From: Pedobacter sp. MC2016-14
GTDB lineage: Bacteria; Bacteroidota; Bacteroidia; Sphingobacteriales; Sphingobacteriaceae
NCBI RefSeq assembly: GCF_020991475.1
Contig: NZ_JAJMPA010000001.1
Location: 2,852,001 to 2,916,000 of the forward strand
Length of the DNA: 64,000 nt
Direction of reading: 5' to 3'
Of this stretch, positions 27,951-36,704 are shown piece after piece. Position numbers and translations under genes: made by a program. Position 1 is the first letter of the stretch, and each line of letters opens with the position of its first letter. The notes below the pieces were generated by a model. That model saw nothing but the letters and a program-made list of their open reading frames with translations, had not been told where the DNA came from and did not search any database.

Positions 27951-27988
27951 TATGTTTGGTTTTCCCTTACTTTGGAAAACCAAACATA
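27951..27988. promoter_or_regulatory. 15-bp palindrome over the fucP promoter (candidate fucose-regulator operator)
   Basis: TATGTTTGGTTTTCC (27951-27965) and GGAAAACCAAACATA (27974-27988) are perfect reverse complements with an 8-nt centre. The centre plus the next base reads TTACTTTG, close to the -7 consensus TAnnTTTG, and fucP starts at 27996. The transcript would then begin inside the right arm, so an operator is more likely than an RNA hairpin. A dnaA terminator role is possible but no T-run follows. Confidence 0.6.
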
Positions 27989-27995
27989 AATCACA

Positions 27996-29240
27996 ATGTC
28001 TAAGAACAAGTTTTTGTTACCCTTTATCATGATTACCTCCCTGTTTTTTTTATGGGGATTTGTGCATAATCTTGATCCTATCCTAATTCCTCATTTAAAG
28101 AAGTCTTTCAGTCTATCTACGTTACAAGCATCTTTAGTAGATTCTTCGGTATTTATCGCATATTTTGTCATGGCACTTCCAGCAGGTTTGCTCATGAAGA
28201 AATATGGTTATAAGACAGGTATTATCATTGGCTTACTGCTTTTTGCCCTGGGCTCATTTCTTTTTATCCCGGCAGCCAATACGCAACAGTATTTTTTCTT
28301 TTTAATAGCTTTATTTATCATTGCCTGTGGTTTGACCATCCTGGAAACTGCCGCAAATCCTTATGCTTCGTTATTGGGGCCGCCAGAAACGGCTACTTTT
28401 CGTTTAAACTTTGCACAGACCTTTAATGGATTGGCGGCCACCCTGGCACCTACCATAGGAGCAAGAATCATTTTAATTGAAGGAAATTCTGAAGAGGCAC
28501 TTGCGGCAATGTCTGCACCAGCGCGACAAATAGCCCTGGCTTCTGAAGCATCTTCCGTAAAAACCCCTTACCTGGTTTTGGGCTGTATCATTCTCATTAT
28601 CGCGGTAATTTTTGTGTTTTTAAAGCTGCCCGAAATTCAGGAAACAGCAGAACAACCGGGTGAGAAGACCGGCATTGTTCATGCTTTAAAACATAAACAT
28701 TTAAGCTGGGCCGTTGCCGCACAATTTTTTTATGTTGGGGCACAGGTATGCGTTTTCAGTTTCTTTATTTTATATGCTACCAAAGCGGCTGGTATCAGTC
28801 AGCAAAAAGCAGCAGATTATGCAGGTTATGGTGCCGGGCTGGCATTTTTAATTGGTAGAATTGTGGGCACCTCCCTAATGAAATTTATTAAGGCCGAATT
28901 GCTTTTGGTGATCTATGCGTTGATAAATGTATTGTTATGTATTGTGGCTATTACTGCAACTGGATACACTGCGTTATTTGCCGTGATTGGTATCGCGTTT
29001 TTCATGTCTATCATGTTTCCTACCATCTTTTCACTCGGAATTAAAGATTTGGGTAAAGACACAAAGTTTGGTAGCAGTCTGATCATCATGTCTATTGTGG
29101 GCGGTGCGGTTATCCCACCTGTTATGGCTTACGTGAGTGATGAATGGCAGGATATTCAAATGGGATATATTGTTCCCTTAATATGTTTTGTTGTGGTTTT
29201 CTTTTTTGGTTTAAAAGGGCACAAAGTTGTGAAAATATAA
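27996..29240 (+). CDS. fucP: L-fucose:H+ symporter (FucP-type sugar MFS transporter)
   Basis: A 414-residue 12-TM major facilitator of the fucose/glucose/galactose permease family. The N-terminus FFLWGFVHNLDPILIPHLKKSF and SSVFIAYFVMALPAGLLMKKYGYK match FucP. TLETAANPYASLLG (ILETAANPYA near residue 118) is the family signature. It would import L-fucose into the cytoplasm. It is the first gene of an apparent operon running to LutC, with only 3 bp to the next gene. Confidence 0.88.
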   Translation: MSKNKFLLPFIMITSLFFLWGFVHNLDPILIPHLKKSFSLSTLQASLVDSSVFIAYFVMALPAGLLMKKYGYKTGIIIGLLLFALGSFLFIPAANTQQYFFFLIALFIIACGLTILETAANPYASLLGPPETATFRLNFAQTFNGLAATLAPTIGARIILIEGNSEEALAAMSAPARQIALASEASSVKTPYLVLGCIILIIAVIFVFLKLPEIQETAEQPGEKTGIVHALKHKHLSWAVAAQFFYVGAQVCVFSFFILYATKAAGISQQKAADYAGYGAGLAFLIGRIVGTSLMKFIKAELLLVIYALINVLLCIVAITATGYTALFAVIGIAFFMSIMFPTIFSLGIKDLGKDTKFGSSLIIMSIVGGAVIPPVMAYVSDEWQDIQMGYIVPLICFVVVFFFGLKGHKVVKI

Positions 29241-29243
29241 GTT

Positions 29244-29573
29244 ATGATAAAATATTGTTTAGCACTGGATCTGGTTGATGACCCCAAATTAATAGCTGAA
29301 TATGTAGCCTACCATAAAGAGGTATGGCCGGAGATTATATTGAGTATTAAGTCGGCCGGCATAGAGAACATGGAAATTTATCGCTTTAAAAACCGTTTAA
29401 TGATGGTAATGGAAGTGAGCGATAGTTATGACGCTGCTAAAAAAGCAGCAGCCGATTTTGAGAATGAAAAGGTACAAGAATGGGAGCGGCTGATGTGGAA
29501 ATATCAGCAGGCAGTGCCCGGAGCTAAAGCTGGAGACAAATGGGTAATGATGGAGAAAATTTTTGAATTATAA
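29244..29573 (+). CDS. L-rhamnose/L-fucose mutarotase (RhaM, DUF718 family)
   Basis: A 109-residue RhaM-type mutarotase, which equilibrates alpha and beta anomers of 6-deoxy sugars. The YHKEVWPEI motif (catalytic His within a conserved His-x4-Trp-Pro) lies at 25-33 and a W-rich C-terminus (EWERLMWKYQ) follows. In this cluster the substrate is presumably L-fucose, supplying the anomer that the dehydrogenase uses. It starts 3 bp after fucP and ends 1 bp before the next gene. Confidence 0.85.
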   Translation: MIKYCLALDLVDDPKLIAEYVAYHKEVWPEIILSIKSAGIENMEIYRFKNRLMMVMEVSDSYDAAKKAAADFENEKVQEWERLMWKYQQAVPGAKAGDKWVMMEKIFEL

Positions 29574-29574
29574 A

Positions 29575-31230
29575 ATGAGCGAAAAATCAATAGCATTTTT
29601 GCAAATTCATCCAGACGACAATGTGCTGGTTGCTTTGCAAGACCTGCCTAAGGGCATGGTGATTGAGTGGAAAGATATTGTATTTGTATTGCAGGATGAA
29701 GTTCATGCAAAGCATAAATTCTTTATTGGAAACATGGAGCCGGGAGATGAGGTACTCATGTATGGTGTATTGGTAGGTAAAGCCATGGTATTTATCCCGC
29801 AAGGGGGCTTAATGACTACAGCCAATGTACAGCATGCTTCCCAGGATTACTATTACCGGGATGTAAATTACAAATGGCAGGTTCCGGATGTATCTGCATT
29901 TGCAAACCGTACATTTAAGGGTTACCACCGCAATGACGGGAAGGTAGGGACGGCTAATTATTGGCTTTTTGTGCCTACAGTTTTTTGCGAAAACAGGAAC
30001 CTGGATGTGATTAAAGAGTCCCTGCACAATACCCTGGGTTATACGGTTACAGATAAATACAAGCAATTTACAGATCAGCTATTGCAGGCTTTTATAGAAG
30101 GAGAGTCTGTTGAAACGTTTACGCCTGATGCTTTAACTGCATCATTAGCGGTAAAAAACAGGGTCTTTAAAAATGTAGACGGCATCAAGTTTTTAAACCA
30201 TCAAGGCGGTTGTGGTGGTACACGTCAGGATTCTGAATTGTTAAGCAAATTGCTGTCTGCCTATGCAGATCATCCAAATGTAGCCGGAATTACGGTACTG
30301 AGTTTGGGCTGCCAGCATTTACAAACCAGTAATTTTATGGCAGATCTAAAGGCAAGAAATCCCCAATTTGATAAACCTGTGCTGATTTTTGAACAACAGC
30401 AGAGTGTTAGCGAGGAGCAATTGGTAAAAGATGCTATACAAAAGACTTTTGCCGGTTTGGTGGAAATCAATAAAATCGAAAGGTCACCTGCTCCTTTAAG
30501 CAAATTAGTAGTGGGTGTTAAATGCGGTGGAAGTGATGGTTTTAGTGGTATTTCTGCTAATCCTGCTGTAGGCTATACCTCAGATTTACTGGTTGCTTTA
30601 GGTGCAAAGGTACTGTTGGCAGAGTTTCCTGAGTTGTGCGGTGCAGAACAAAATATAATAGACCGTTGTGTAGATAAAGCTACTGCGGATAAATTTATAT
30701 TGCTGATGCAGGAATATGATGCGCAGGCACATGCCGTTGGTTCTGGTTTTTACATGAACCCTTCCCCTGGGAACATCAAAGATGGATTGATTACGGATGC
30801 CATAAAAAGTACCGGCGCAGCTAAAAAAGCGGGCACTTCTCCGGTAGTGGATGTATTGGATTATACTGAACCAGTTACTAAGCCTGGACTGAGCCTGGTG
30901 TGTACGCCTGGAAATGATGTAGAAGCAACAACAGGAAAGGCGGCAAGTGGTGCTACCTTAATTTTGTTTACTACTGGTCTAGGTACCCCCACAGGAAATC
31001 CTGTTTGTCCGGTTATAAAAGTGGCTACCAATACTAAATTGGCCACTAAAATGAGCGATATTATTGATATTGATACAGGTGCAATTATCAGGGGAGAAAA
31101 ATCCATTCCTGAAATGGGCACAGAAATCCTGGAATATTGTATAAAAGCAGCCAGTGGGGAAGTGATTCCTAAAGCGGTTTTACTCAATCAGGACGATTTT
31201 ATTCCATGGAAAAGAGGCGTATCTTTGTAA
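29575..31230 (+). CDS. UxaA-family dehydratase (altronate dehydratase-like), proposed L-fuconate dehydratase
   Basis: A 551-residue protein of the altronate/galactarate dehydratase family, from an ATG 1 bp after the mutarotase stop; a TTG four codons upstream is less likely. Residues ~5-90 are a SAF domain, followed by the large GD_AH domain with the metal-binding segments NHQGGCGGTRQDS near 208, GVKCGGSDGFSG near 315, and FTTGLGTPTGNP. UxaA proper dehydrates D-altronate. Here its position between sugar transport and 2-keto-3-deoxy acid oxidation indicates dehydration of L-fuconate to 2-keto-3-deoxy-L-fuconate, replacing the enolase-family enzyme of the described pathway. That assignment is inference. 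Confidence 0.8.
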   Translation: MSEKSIAFLQIHPDDNVLVALQDLPKGMVIEWKDIVFVLQDEVHAKHKFFIGNMEPGDEVLMYGVLVGKAMVFIPQGGLMTTANVQHASQDYYYRDVNYKWQVPDVSAFANRTFKGYHRNDGKVGTANYWLFVPTVFCENRNLDVIKESLHNTLGYTVTDKYKQFTDQLLQAFIEGESVETFTPDALTASLAVKNRVFKNVDGIKFLNHQGGCGGTRQDSELLSKLLSAYADHPNVAGITVLSLGCQHLQTSNFMADLKARNPQFDKPVLIFEQQQSVSEEQLVKDAIQKTFAGLVEINKIERSPAPLSKLVVGVKCGGSDGFSGISANPAVGYTSDLLVALGAKVLLAEFPELCGAEQNIIDRCVDKATADKFILLMQEYDAQAHAVGSGFYMNPSPGNIKDGLITDAIKSTGAAKKAGTSPVVDVLDYTEPVTKPGLSLVCTPGNDVEATTGKAASGATLILFTTGLGTPTGNPVCPVIKVATNTKLATKMSDIIDIDTGAIIRGEKSIPEMGTEILEYCIKAASGEVIPKAVLLNQDDFIPWKRGVSL

Positions 31231-31318
31231 AAGAAGGGTTTAATCCTGAAGTTTTACTAATAGGTTTTAAGTAATAAGTTTTAGGTTTTAAGAGTTCAGT
31301 TTAAAGAATAAAAAAGAG

Positions 31319-32083
31319 ATGATGTTTAGTTTAAAAGGAAAAACAGCAGTTATTACAGGAGGTGGCAGCGGAATTGGTAAAGCTATAGCCTTATTGTTCG
31401 CAAAACAAGGTGCTACAGTGCACATTATTGAATTGAATGCAGCGGCTGCTACAGAAACGGTAAGCGCAATAGGTACTGAAACGCCGGCGTTTGCGCACGG
31501 TTGTGATGTGAGTAACCAGGAGCAGGTATTAAATACTTTTAAAGAAATTGGTAAGGTAGATATATTGGTTAACAATGCTGGTATTGCGCACATTGGACGT
31601 GCTGATACTACCAGCGAAGCGGATTTTACTAAAGTATTTGATGTGAACGTAAAAGGTGCTTATAACTGTCTTTTTGCCGCTATACCGATGATGAAAACCG
31701 CAGGTGCGGGTGTTATTTTGAATATGGCTTCTATTGGTGCTATTGTAGGAATTTCGGACCGTTTTGCTTACTCTATGAGTAAAGGTGCGATTTATGCCAT
31801 GACACTTTCTGTGGCCAGAGATTACATGGCAGACGGAATTCGTTGTAACAGCATTTCTCCCGCAAGGGTACACACGCCATTTGTAGATGGTTTTATCGCT
31901 AAAAACTATGCTGGTCAGGAAGCGGAAATTTTTGAGAAGCTTTCTAAAAGTCAGCCAATAGGCAGAATGGGTAAACCTGAAGAGGTGGCTTCACTGGCAC
32001 TTTACCTTTGCGCAGATGAAGCAGGCTTTGTGACGGGAAATGATTATCCGATTGACGGAGGTTTTATAAAGTTAAATAATTAA
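31319..32083 (+). CDS. SDR oxidoreductase, proposed 2-keto-3-deoxy-L-fuconate dehydrogenase
   Basis: A 254-residue classical short-chain dehydrogenase. The nucleotide motif is GGGSGIGKA at 15-23, NNAG follows near 90 and the catalytic Tyr151-x3-Lys155 is intact (YSMSK). By position it should oxidise 2-keto-3-deoxy-L-fuconate at C4 to the 2,4-diketo acid that the next enzyme cleaves. Two ATGs are adjacent at the start (31319 and 31322). An 88-bp AT-rich gap with GTTTTAAG repeats precedes it. Confidence 0.85.
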   Translation: MMFSLKGKTAVITGGGSGIGKAIALLFAKQGATVHIIELNAAAATETVSAIGTETPAFAHGCDVSNQEQVLNTFKEIGKVDILVNNAGIAHIGRADTTSEADFTKVFDVNVKGAYNCLFAAIPMMKTAGAGVILNMASIGAIVGISDRFAYSMSKGAIYAMTLSVARDYMADGIRCNSISPARVHTPFVDGFIAKNYAGQEAEIFEKLSKSQPIGRMGKPEEVASLALYLCADEAGFVTGNDYPIDGGFIKLNN

Positions 32084-32094
32084 TATATACATAC

Positions 32095-32952
32095 ATGAAA
32101 TTAATAAGATACGGTGCTGCCGGTAAAGAAAAAACGGGCGTAATTATAGCAGATAAATGGTATGATACTTCTGCTTTTGGAAGCGATTACAATGAGCAGT
32201 TTTTTGAAGAAAACGGATTGGAAAGGCTGGAGGAATTTGTAAAAGCAAATGAAGGTAAGTTGATAGAAATCAGCAAAGATGAGCGTTTGGGTTCACCGGT
32301 TGCCAGGCCATCAAAAATCGTTTGTATTGGTTTAAATTATGCTGATCATGCTAAAGAAACCAATGCGCCTCTTCCACCAGAGCCCATTATTTTTATGAAG
32401 TCTACCACTTCATTGGCAGGCCCGAATGATGACATCATCATCCCTAAAAATTCAGTTAAAACGGACTGGGAGGTTGAACTTGCTGTTGTGATTGGTAAAA
32501 AAGCATCTTATGTGGATGAAGCTGATGCTTTGGAGTATGTTGCCGGTTATGCCTTGCACAATGACGTATCAGAGCGTGAGTTTCAAATTGAAAGAGGCGG
32601 AACCTGGGACAAAGGAAAAGGATGCGATACTTTTGCGCCATTAGGTCCCTTCCTTGCCACTCAGGATGAAATTGCTGATGTAAACAACCTTCGCCTATGG
32701 CTAACGGTAAACGGAGAGAAGATGCAGGATGGAAATACGTCTAACTTTATTTTCAATGTCCCTTTTGTGATTGCTTATGTAAGCCAATTTATGACTTTAT
32801 TGCCAGGCGATGTAATTAGTACAGGTACACCAGCAGGTGTAGGATTAGGATTTAAACCGCCGATTTTCTTAAAAGAAGGTGATGTGGTTGAATTGGGAAT
32901 TGACGGTCTGGGCACTTCAAAACAGGCATTAAAAGCATATGTTAAAAATTGA
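32095..32952 (+). CDS. FAH-family hydrolase, proposed 2,4-diketo-3-deoxy-L-fuconate hydrolase
   Basis: A 285-residue fumarylacetoacetate hydrolase-fold protein. Key motifs are VCIGLNYADHAKET near 75, the metal-binding DWEVELAVVIG (Asp-Glu-Glu set) near 123, and GTPAGVG near 245. FAH enzymes hydrolyse C-C bonds of 2,4-diketo acids; here the products would be pyruvate and L-lactate. Ureidoglycolate lyase annotation is a common misassignment. It overlaps the next gene by 14 bp. Confidence 0.87.
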   Translation: MKLIRYGAAGKEKTGVIIADKWYDTSAFGSDYNEQFFEENGLERLEEFVKANEGKLIEISKDERLGSPVARPSKIVCIGLNYADHAKETNAPLPPEPIIFMKSTTSLAGPNDDIIIPKNSVKTDWEVELAVVIGKKASYVDEADALEYVAGYALHNDVSEREFQIERGGTWDKGKGCDTFAPLGPFLATQDEIADVNNLRLWLTVNGEKMQDGNTSNFIFNVPFVIAYVSQFMTLLPGDVISTGTPAGVGLGFKPPIFLKEGDVVELGIDGLGTSKQALKAYVKN

Positions 32953-33784
32953 TGCACACCAGCATTTCTGGGTTTTTGATCCGGTAAGGGACAGTTGGAT
33001 CGGCGATGATATGGCCATCCTTCAGGACGATTTTATGCCTGCACATTTGCAGCCGATACTGGAGCATTATGGATTTATGGGCAGTGTTGCGGTGCAATCT
33101 GATCAAAGTGCCGATGAAACTCATTTTCTGTTGCAGCAAACTGAACAAAATCCTTTTATAAAGGGCGTGGTAGGCTGGATAGATTTGCAGGCTGCCGATA
33201 TCACTGAACAACTGGAGGCTTATCGTAGATACGATAAGCTGAAAGGCTTCAGGCATATTTTACAGGGAGAAAAACAAAGGGATTTGATGCTTGAACCGGC
33301 TTTTAAAAACGGGATAGGGCAGTTAAAGCAATTTGGTTATACCTATGATGTGCTGATATTTCCGGACCAGCTTGGTTACGCTGCTGAACTTGCTGCGACA
33401 TTTCCGGACCAGCCTTTTGTGCTTGACCATATTGCTAAACCCGGAATTAAAGACAACGCTGATGATGCTTTTAAGTCCTGGAGCGCAGCTATTGCTCATC
33501 TTGCGAAACAAGAGAATGTATGGTGTAAGGTATCTGGCATGGTAACGGAAGCGGATTTGAGAAACTGGAAGAAAGCCGATTTTAAAAGGTACCTGGATGT
33601 AGTTTTTGAGCATTTTGGTGTAAACAGATTAATGTTTGGATCTGACTGGCCGGTTTGTCGCCTGGCTGCAACATATGGTGAGGTGCTGAGTATTATGGAA
33701 GCATACCTATCTTCATTCTCTGAGCAGGAACAGGCCTTATTCTGGTCGGGCAATGCGGCTAAGTTCTACAACTTAAGTATTTAA
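32939..33784 (+). CDS. Amidohydrolase-family lactonase, proposed L-fucono-1,5-lactonase
   Basis: A 281-residue amidohydrolase (cog3618 type). The metal-binding DAHQHFW lies at residues 5-11, and RLMFGSDWPVC near 229 supplies the conserved Asp. Members in fucose clusters hydrolyse L-fucono-1,5-lactone to L-fuconate. The ATG is inside the end of the preceding FAH gene (14-bp overlap), so the two are translationally coupled; the stop is 3 bp before the next SDR. Confidence 0.87.
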   Translation: MLKIDAHQHFWVFDPVRDSWIGDDMAILQDDFMPAHLQPILEHYGFMGSVAVQSDQSADETHFLLQQTEQNPFIKGVVGWIDLQAADITEQLEAYRRYDKLKGFRHILQGEKQRDLMLEPAFKNGIGQLKQFGYTYDVLIFPDQLGYAAELAATFPDQPFVLDHIAKPGIKDNADDAFKSWSAAIAHLAKQENVWCKVSGMVTEADLRNWKKADFKRYLDVVFEHFGVNRLMFGSDWPVCRLAATYGEVLSIMEAYLSSFSEQEQALFWSGNAAKFYNLSI

Positions 33785-33787
33785 CAA

Positions 33788-34573
33788 ATGGATTTACAAC
33801 TGAAAGATAAAGTAGTTATTGTAACTGGCGGTGCAAAAGGCATTGGTGAAGGCATAGCCTTAGCACTTGCCGCAGAAGGCGCCATTCCTGTAATTATAGG
33901 TAGAAAAGCTGAAGATAATTTAAAGGTAGTTGATGCGATTAAGGCAAAAGGGGGACAGGCAGGTCATGTAGTTGCCGAGCTGAAAGATCCTGAAGAATGT
34001 AAAGAGGCCATTACGCTGGTGCTTAAAATACATGGCCGTATAGACGGACTGGTAAATAATGCAGGTGTTAATGATGGTGTAGGACTGGAAAATGGCAGCT
34101 ATGAAGGCTTTATTGATAGTCTGCATAAAAATGTAGTGCATTATTATTTAATGGCGCATTATGCCTTGCCAGCCTTAAAGGAATCCAAAGGATCTATTTT
34201 AAATATTGGTTCTAAAGTGGCGGATACCGGACAGGGTGGTACCTCGGCCTATGCTGCCAGCAACGGTGCCAGAAATGCATTAACCAGGGAATGGGCTGTT
34301 GAACTGTTGCCTTATGGTATTCGTGTAAATGCGGTTATTGTAGCGGAGTGTTTTACGCCACTTTACCAAACATGGATCAGCTCTTTGGAAAATTCTGAAG
34401 AAAAATTGAAGGAAATTACGCAAAAGATCCCCCTGGGTACGAGAATGACTACAGCTGAGGAAATTGCGAATGCTTCGGTATTCCTTTTGTCTGAAAAATC
34501 GAGCCACACAACAGGCCAGTTAGTGTATATAGACGGTGGTTATGTGCATTTGGATCGTGCGATTACTAAATAA
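33788..34573 (+). CDS. SDR oxidoreductase, proposed L-fucose 1-dehydrogenase, catalytic Lys replaced by Asn
   Basis: A 261-residue short-chain dehydrogenase with GGAKGIGEG near 15 and NNAGVND near 90. By elimination it should oxidise L-fucose to L-fuconolactone. The catalytic motif reads Y155-A-A-S-N159 where classical SDRs have YxxxK; the codon is AAC at 34262-34264, so this is clear in the sequence. The motif is otherwise in register with the helix that follows. The enzyme may be a variant in which another residue assists, or may have changed function. Confidence 0.78.
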   Translation: MDLQLKDKVVIVTGGAKGIGEGIALALAAEGAIPVIIGRKAEDNLKVVDAIKAKGGQAGHVVAELKDPEECKEAITLVLKIHGRIDGLVNNAGVNDGVGLENGSYEGFIDSLHKNVVHYYLMAHYALPALKESKGSILNIGSKVADTGQGGTSAYAASNGARNALTREWAVELLPYGIRVNAVIVAECFTPLYQTWISSLENSEEKLKEITQKIPLGTRMTTAEEIANASVFLLSEKSSHTTGQLVYIDGGYVHLDRAITK

Positions 34574-34605
34574 TTATTAGCTTAGCATTCTAATATCTGT
34601 ATTTA

Positions 34606-35337
34606 ATGAAAGTAGGTTTATTTATCCCCTGTTATGTAGATCAGTTCTATCCTAAAGCGGCAATTGCAACTTTAGAATTGCTTGAGAAACTAGGTGTGGA
34701 GGTAGGTTATCCCAGCGGTCAAACCTGCTGTGGACAGCCAATGGCCAATTCTGGTTTTTCTGGTTTAACGGGTGGCTGTGATGCTTTGTTTGTAAAAAAC
34801 TTTTCAAGTTATGACTATGTTGTTTGCCCCTCCGGGAGTTGTGTATTACACCTCAAGGAGCATTTACATGCTGAAGATGAAGCGCAGGCCGTTGCGTTAA
34901 GAAGCAAAATATATGAACTTACAGAGTTTTTAACAGATGTGCTTAAGGTTGAACAACTGAAGGCCAGTTTCCCTCACCGGGTTGGCTTACACCAAAGCTG
35001 CCATGGACAGCGTGGCTTAAAAATCTCTCAGATGACAGAACTTGTGGCACCCGGTTTTTCCAAACCCTTGCAATTGCTGGGGATGGTAGATGGGGTAAAC
35101 ATGGTTCAACTTGACAGGATGGACGAATGCTGCGGTTTTGGCGGTACGTTTTGTGTGGCTGAAGAAGCTGTGTCTGCCAAGATGGGCCAGGATAGGGTGG
35201 CGGATCATGTAAAGAATGGTGCAGAGTATATTACCTCTGCAGATCTTTCGTGTCTGATGCACCTGGAGGGAATTTTGAAGCGCCAGGGCAGCGCGGTTAA
35301 GGTATTGCATATTGCTGAAATTTTAAATCACCAATAG
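34606..35337 (+). CDS. lutA: L-lactate utilisation protein LutA (CCG-domain Fe-S subunit)
   Basis: A 243-residue protein with two CCG domains: PSGQTCCGQPMANSG near 42 and MDECCGFGGTFCV near 178, typical of LutA/YkgE and of heterodisulfide-reductase-like subunits. With LutB and LutC it forms the LutABC complex that oxidises L-lactate to pyruvate. Its presence directly behind the fucose enzymes fits lactate being their end product. It starts 32 bp after the SDR gene and is 2 bp from lutB. Confidence 0.9.
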   Translation: MKVGLFIPCYVDQFYPKAAIATLELLEKLGVEVGYPSGQTCCGQPMANSGFSGLTGGCDALFVKNFSSYDYVVCPSGSCVLHLKEHLHAEDEAQAVALRSKIYELTEFLTDVLKVEQLKASFPHRVGLHQSCHGQRGLKISQMTELVAPGFSKPLQLLGMVDGVNMVQLDRMDECCGFGGTFCVAEEAVSAKMGQDRVADHVKNGAEYITSADLSCLMHLEGILKRQGSAVKVLHIAEILNHQ

Positions 35338-35339
35338 TT

Positions 35340-36704
35340 ATGAAATCACATGCTGAGGCTGCAGCGGAATTTATTAAAGATGGTGAAAGAACCGACTGGC
35401 ATGATGAAACCTTGTGGTTTGTACGTGCCAAGCGTGATTTAGCCGCCCATGGTCTACCAGAATGGGAGCAGTTAAGGGATTGGGCCTCTGAAATTAAGAA
35501 TCATACACTTTCTAATATAAGTCAGTATTTAACCGCATTTGAAAAAAATGCCAATGCTAACGGGATTACCGTTCATTGGGCAGCAGATGCGGAAGAGCAC
35601 AACAGAATTATACACAAACTGATCAAAGACAATGGCATCGAGAAGATTGTGAAAAGTAAAAGTATGCTTACCGAGGAATGCCACCTCAATGAGTATTTAA
35701 ACCACCATGGCATTGCAACGATTGATACGGATCTTGGCGAACGGATTGTTCAACTGAGACAAGAACCACCAAGTCACATTGTATTGCCTGCCATTCACTT
35801 AAAGAAGCAGGACGTAAGTGATACTTTCCACGAGTTTTTACATACTGAAAAGGGCAATAACGATCCTCAATACTTAACGGAAGCTGCAAGGATACATTTG
35901 CGTGATCACTTTGTGGCTTCTGAGCTGGCCATTACCGGTGTAAACTTTGCCATTGCAGAGACTGGTGGTTTTGTGGTATGCACTAATGAGGGTAATGCAG
36001 ATATGGGTGCGCACACCGCAAAAATTCATGTGGCCTGTATGGGATTTGAAAAACTGATCCCTAAGGCAGAACATCTGGGCGTATTTTTGAGGTTGCTAAC
36101 GCGAAGCGCTACAGGCCAACCTATCACTACTTATTCCAGTCATTTTCATCGTCCCCGTCCAGGTCAGCAGATGCATATTGTAATTGTTGATAATGGAAGG
36201 ACCAGGCAACTTGGACGACCTGATTTCAGAAATTCTTTGAAATGTATTCGCTGTGCGGCTTGTTTCAATACTTGTCCTGTGTACAGAAGAAGCGGTGGCC
36301 ATAGTTACCATACCGCTGTTGCTGGTCCCATAGGTTCCATCCTTAACCCTAATTTAGACATGAAGGCAAATGCAGATTTACCTTTTGCATCCACGCTTTG
36401 TGGTTCCTGCTCTAATGTTTGTCCGGTTAAGATTGACATTCACGAGCAGTTGTGGAAATGGCGTCAGGTGATTGTTGCAGAGGGTTATGTTGGCGCGGGA
36501 AAAAAATTGAGCATGCAGGGAATGGGTTTCCTTTTCTCTCATCCAAACCTTTACCGTTTTGCCGGAAAGATGGGGCGCTTTTTTATGCGGATTGCCCCTT
36601 TTATGGTCAATAACAGACTAAATCCATGGTACAAACAGCGTGAAATGCCTGCTCCTCCAAAAGAGAGTTTTGGCGAATGGTACATTAAGAATAGAAAAAA
36701 ATGA
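35340..36704 (+). CDS. lutB: L-lactate utilisation protein LutB (ferredoxin-type Fe-S subunit)
   Basis: A 454-residue LutB/YkgF protein. The N-terminal ~290 residues are the LUD domain; two 4Fe-4S motifs follow, CIRCAACFNTCP near 301 and CGSCSNVCP near 358; the C-terminus is a DUF3390-like helical tail. It is the electron-transferring subunit of lactate oxidation. Its last four bases overlap the lutC ATG. Confidence 0.92.
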   Translation: MKSHAEAAAEFIKDGERTDWHDETLWFVRAKRDLAAHGLPEWEQLRDWASEIKNHTLSNISQYLTAFEKNANANGITVHWAADAEEHNRIIHKLIKDNGIEKIVKSKSMLTEECHLNEYLNHHGIATIDTDLGERIVQLRQEPPSHIVLPAIHLKKQDVSDTFHEFLHTEKGNNDPQYLTEAARIHLRDHFVASELAITGVNFAIAETGGFVVCTNEGNADMGAHTAKIHVACMGFEKLIPKAEHLGVFLRLLTRSATGQPITTYSSHFHRPRPGQQMHIVIVDNGRTRQLGRPDFRNSLKCIRCAACFNTCPVYRRSGGHSYHTAVAGPIGSILNPNLDMKANADLPFASTLCGSCSNVCPVKIDIHEQLWKWRQVIVAEGYVGAGKKLSMQGMGFLFSHPNLYRFAGKMGRFFMRIAPFMVNNRLNPWYKQREMPAPPKESFGEWYIKNRKK

